A DNA stretch of 7,851 nt. It comes from Pseudomonadota bacterium. GTDB taxonomy: Bacteria; Myxococcota; Polyangia; GCA-2747355; JACKDQ01. The stretch is taken from the NCBI GenBank assembly GCA_030591195.1, contig JAUVBO010000093.1:1-7851 (forward strand). Direction: 5' to 3'. Each line of letters starts with the position of its first letter. The first letter of the stretch is position 1. Of the stretch, positions 7,092 through 7,851 are shown piece by piece. The notes beneath the pieces are model-generated. The model was given only the letters and a program-made list of their open reading frames with translations. It was not told the origin of the DNA and ran no database searches. Both the position numbers and the translations under genes were made by a program.

Positions 7092-7851
7092 GTCGAGGCA
7101 GCACTTGACCTGATTCGGGCCGGAGCAGTAACCGCTCTTGAAGCCGCTCTGACAGCTCGCGACGTTGGCGTCGAGGCAGGTTCCGCTCTGGCTGCCCACC
7201 TTGCAGCCGTCGCCCACGCCGCTGACCGTGCTCGCGCTCGACTCGAGACAGCACTTGACCTGGTTGGGTCCCGAGCAGAGGCCAGTCTTGAAGCCGTTGG
7301 CGCAGGTCGAGCTGCTGCTGTCTCTGCAGGTGCCGCTGTACGAGCCCGACTGGCAGCTGGTCCCCACGCCGCTGACCGTCGAGGCGCTCGGATCGGCCGA
7401 TGACGTGCCGCCGCCGGTGGAGCCGTCGAGGCAGCACTTGATGTTGTTCGGGCCGAGGCAGTAGCCGCTCTTGAACCCCGTGGCGCAGCTGGTGGTGTTG
7501 GTGTCCTTGCATGTACCCGGGGTCGCGCCCACCTGGCAGCTGGAGTCCTCGGCCGGCAGCGGAGCCGGCGTCCACGAGCCACCGCCCCCCGACGGGCAGG
7601 GCCCGGGCGACGTCGAGTCACTCACCCGCACGACCTGGACCTCACGACAGCTGGACCAGCCGTAGGAGCTGCCGCCCAGCAGGTGCCTCGACACCGCCGG
7701 CGAGACGTCGAGCACCCGCCCGAGGCCGCAGCGGTTCTTCGCCTTGGTCTCGACCCACGCGGCCGGACCATTGTCGATCACGTCGACGATCGCGCACTTG
7801 CCGTTGGCCGTGACCCGCGCCCGGGCGTTGCAGCCCCAGCCGTAGACGCCG
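7089..7851 (-). CDS. Secreted double-psi beta-barrel (RlpA/expansin-like) protein with three six-Cys modules, 5'-truncated by the window
   Basis: The reading frame stays open to the window edge, so 253 C-terminal residues are seen and the start lies beyond 7851. A GTG at 7781-7779 inside the frame is not a believable start because it cuts the first domain. Numbering from the first visible residue, 1-76 resemble a double-psi beta-barrel: GWGCNAR, IVDVIDNGP (21-29), RVLDVSPAVSRHL (45-57) and a closing EVQVVRV strand, matching the D-R/N-G-P and LDLSPAA motifs of RlpA, expansin and barwin relatives. Residues 77-104 are a Pro/Gly/Ser linker. Residues 105-251 hold three modules of spacing C-x8-C-x7-C-x8-C-x7-CC. 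A signal peptide would be expected in the missing part. The likely role is peptidoglycan or polysaccharide binding or loosening outside the cell; whether it is catalytic cannot be judged from the visible part. Confidence 0.87.
   Translation of the reverse strand, partial: GVYGWGCNARARVTANGKCAIVDVIDNGPAAWVETKAKNRCGLGRVLDVSPAVSRHLLGGSSYGWSSCREVQVVRVSDSTSPGPCPSGGGGSWTPAPLPAEDSSCQVGATPGTCKDTNTTSCATGFKSGYCLGPNNIKCCLDGSTGGGTSSADPSASTVSGVGTSCQSGSYSGTCRDSSSSTCANGFKTGLCSGPNQVKCCLESSASTVSGVGDGCKVGSQSGTCLDANVASCQSGFKSGYCSGPNQVKCCLD
7092..7538 (-). repeat. Three tandem six-cysteine modules encoded at the 3' end of the DPBB gene
   Basis: The modules run from first to last cysteine at 7538-7431, 7355-7248 and 7205-7098. 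All share C-x8-C-x7-C-x8-C-x7-CC with invariant GTC, GFK[ST]G and GPNx[IV]KCC. Copies 2 and 3 are preceded by the identical spacer SASTVSGVG. The repeat offsets are 150 and 183 bp at the DNA level, the longer one due to 11 extra linker residues. Similar modules ending GPxxVxCC accompany secreted wall hydrolases in fungi and other organisms, by my recollection. Confidence 0.9.

Overview
This window looks like a high-G+C chromosomal segment from a Gram-negative, predatory or saprophytic type bacterium, most likely a myxobacterium or relative (Myxococcota, formerly Deltaproteobacteria). The basis is strong G/C preference at third codon positions, several lipoproteins with clear or probable lipoboxes, a Cys-rich lipoprotein carrying WGS-x-x-DVFAVG propeller repeats of a kind common in that group, and an NtrC-type regulator. 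No rRNA, tRNA, insertion sequence, phage gene or CRISPR array was seen. This is inference from protein style, not a phylogenetic result.

Layout. 1-156: leader with no gene. 157-1530 (+): sigma-54-type response regulator (receiver, AAA+, Fis-type HTH) whose receiver has lost most of its switch residues. 1531-1613: short intergenic region with a -10-like box and a palindrome. 1614-2969 (+): lipoprotein with a Cys-rich N-terminal region and a seven-bladed beta-propeller. Facing it tail to tail, 6 bp away, is 2976-4856 (-), a large alpha/beta-hydrolase lipoprotein with an intact Ser/Asp/His set and a 12-bp tandem repeat in a loop. From the divergent region 4857-4938 runs a small lipoprotein, 4939-5172 (+), followed 31 bp later by an outer-membrane beta-barrel, 5204-5992 (+), probably one operon. 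After 121 bp of intergenic DNA with a perfect palindrome over a -10-like box comes 6114-7073 (+), a lipoprotein with an acidic/Pro-rich linker and a conserved secreted domain of unknown function. Converging on it is 7089->7851 (-), a partial gene for a secreted double-psi beta-barrel (RlpA/expansin-like) protein ending in three identically spaced six-Cys modules. Its true start lies outside the window.

How the genes fit together. All six genes after the regulator encode probable exported envelope proteins (four lipoproteins, one outer-membrane barrel, one secreted wall-type protein; the export signal of the last lies outside the window). No enzymatic pathway links them. The simplest reading is an envelope/secretion-oriented neighbourhood. 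The regulator could control some of them, but no sigma-54 (-24/-12) promoter was recognised upstream of any gene here. The most notable points are the degenerate receiver, the exact seven-blade propeller with apparent Velcro closure and possible Cys latch, the DPBB plus triple Cys-module protein, a 9-bp promoter-like motif shared by the two convergent lipoprotein genes, and the small lipoprotein ahead of the barrel gene.
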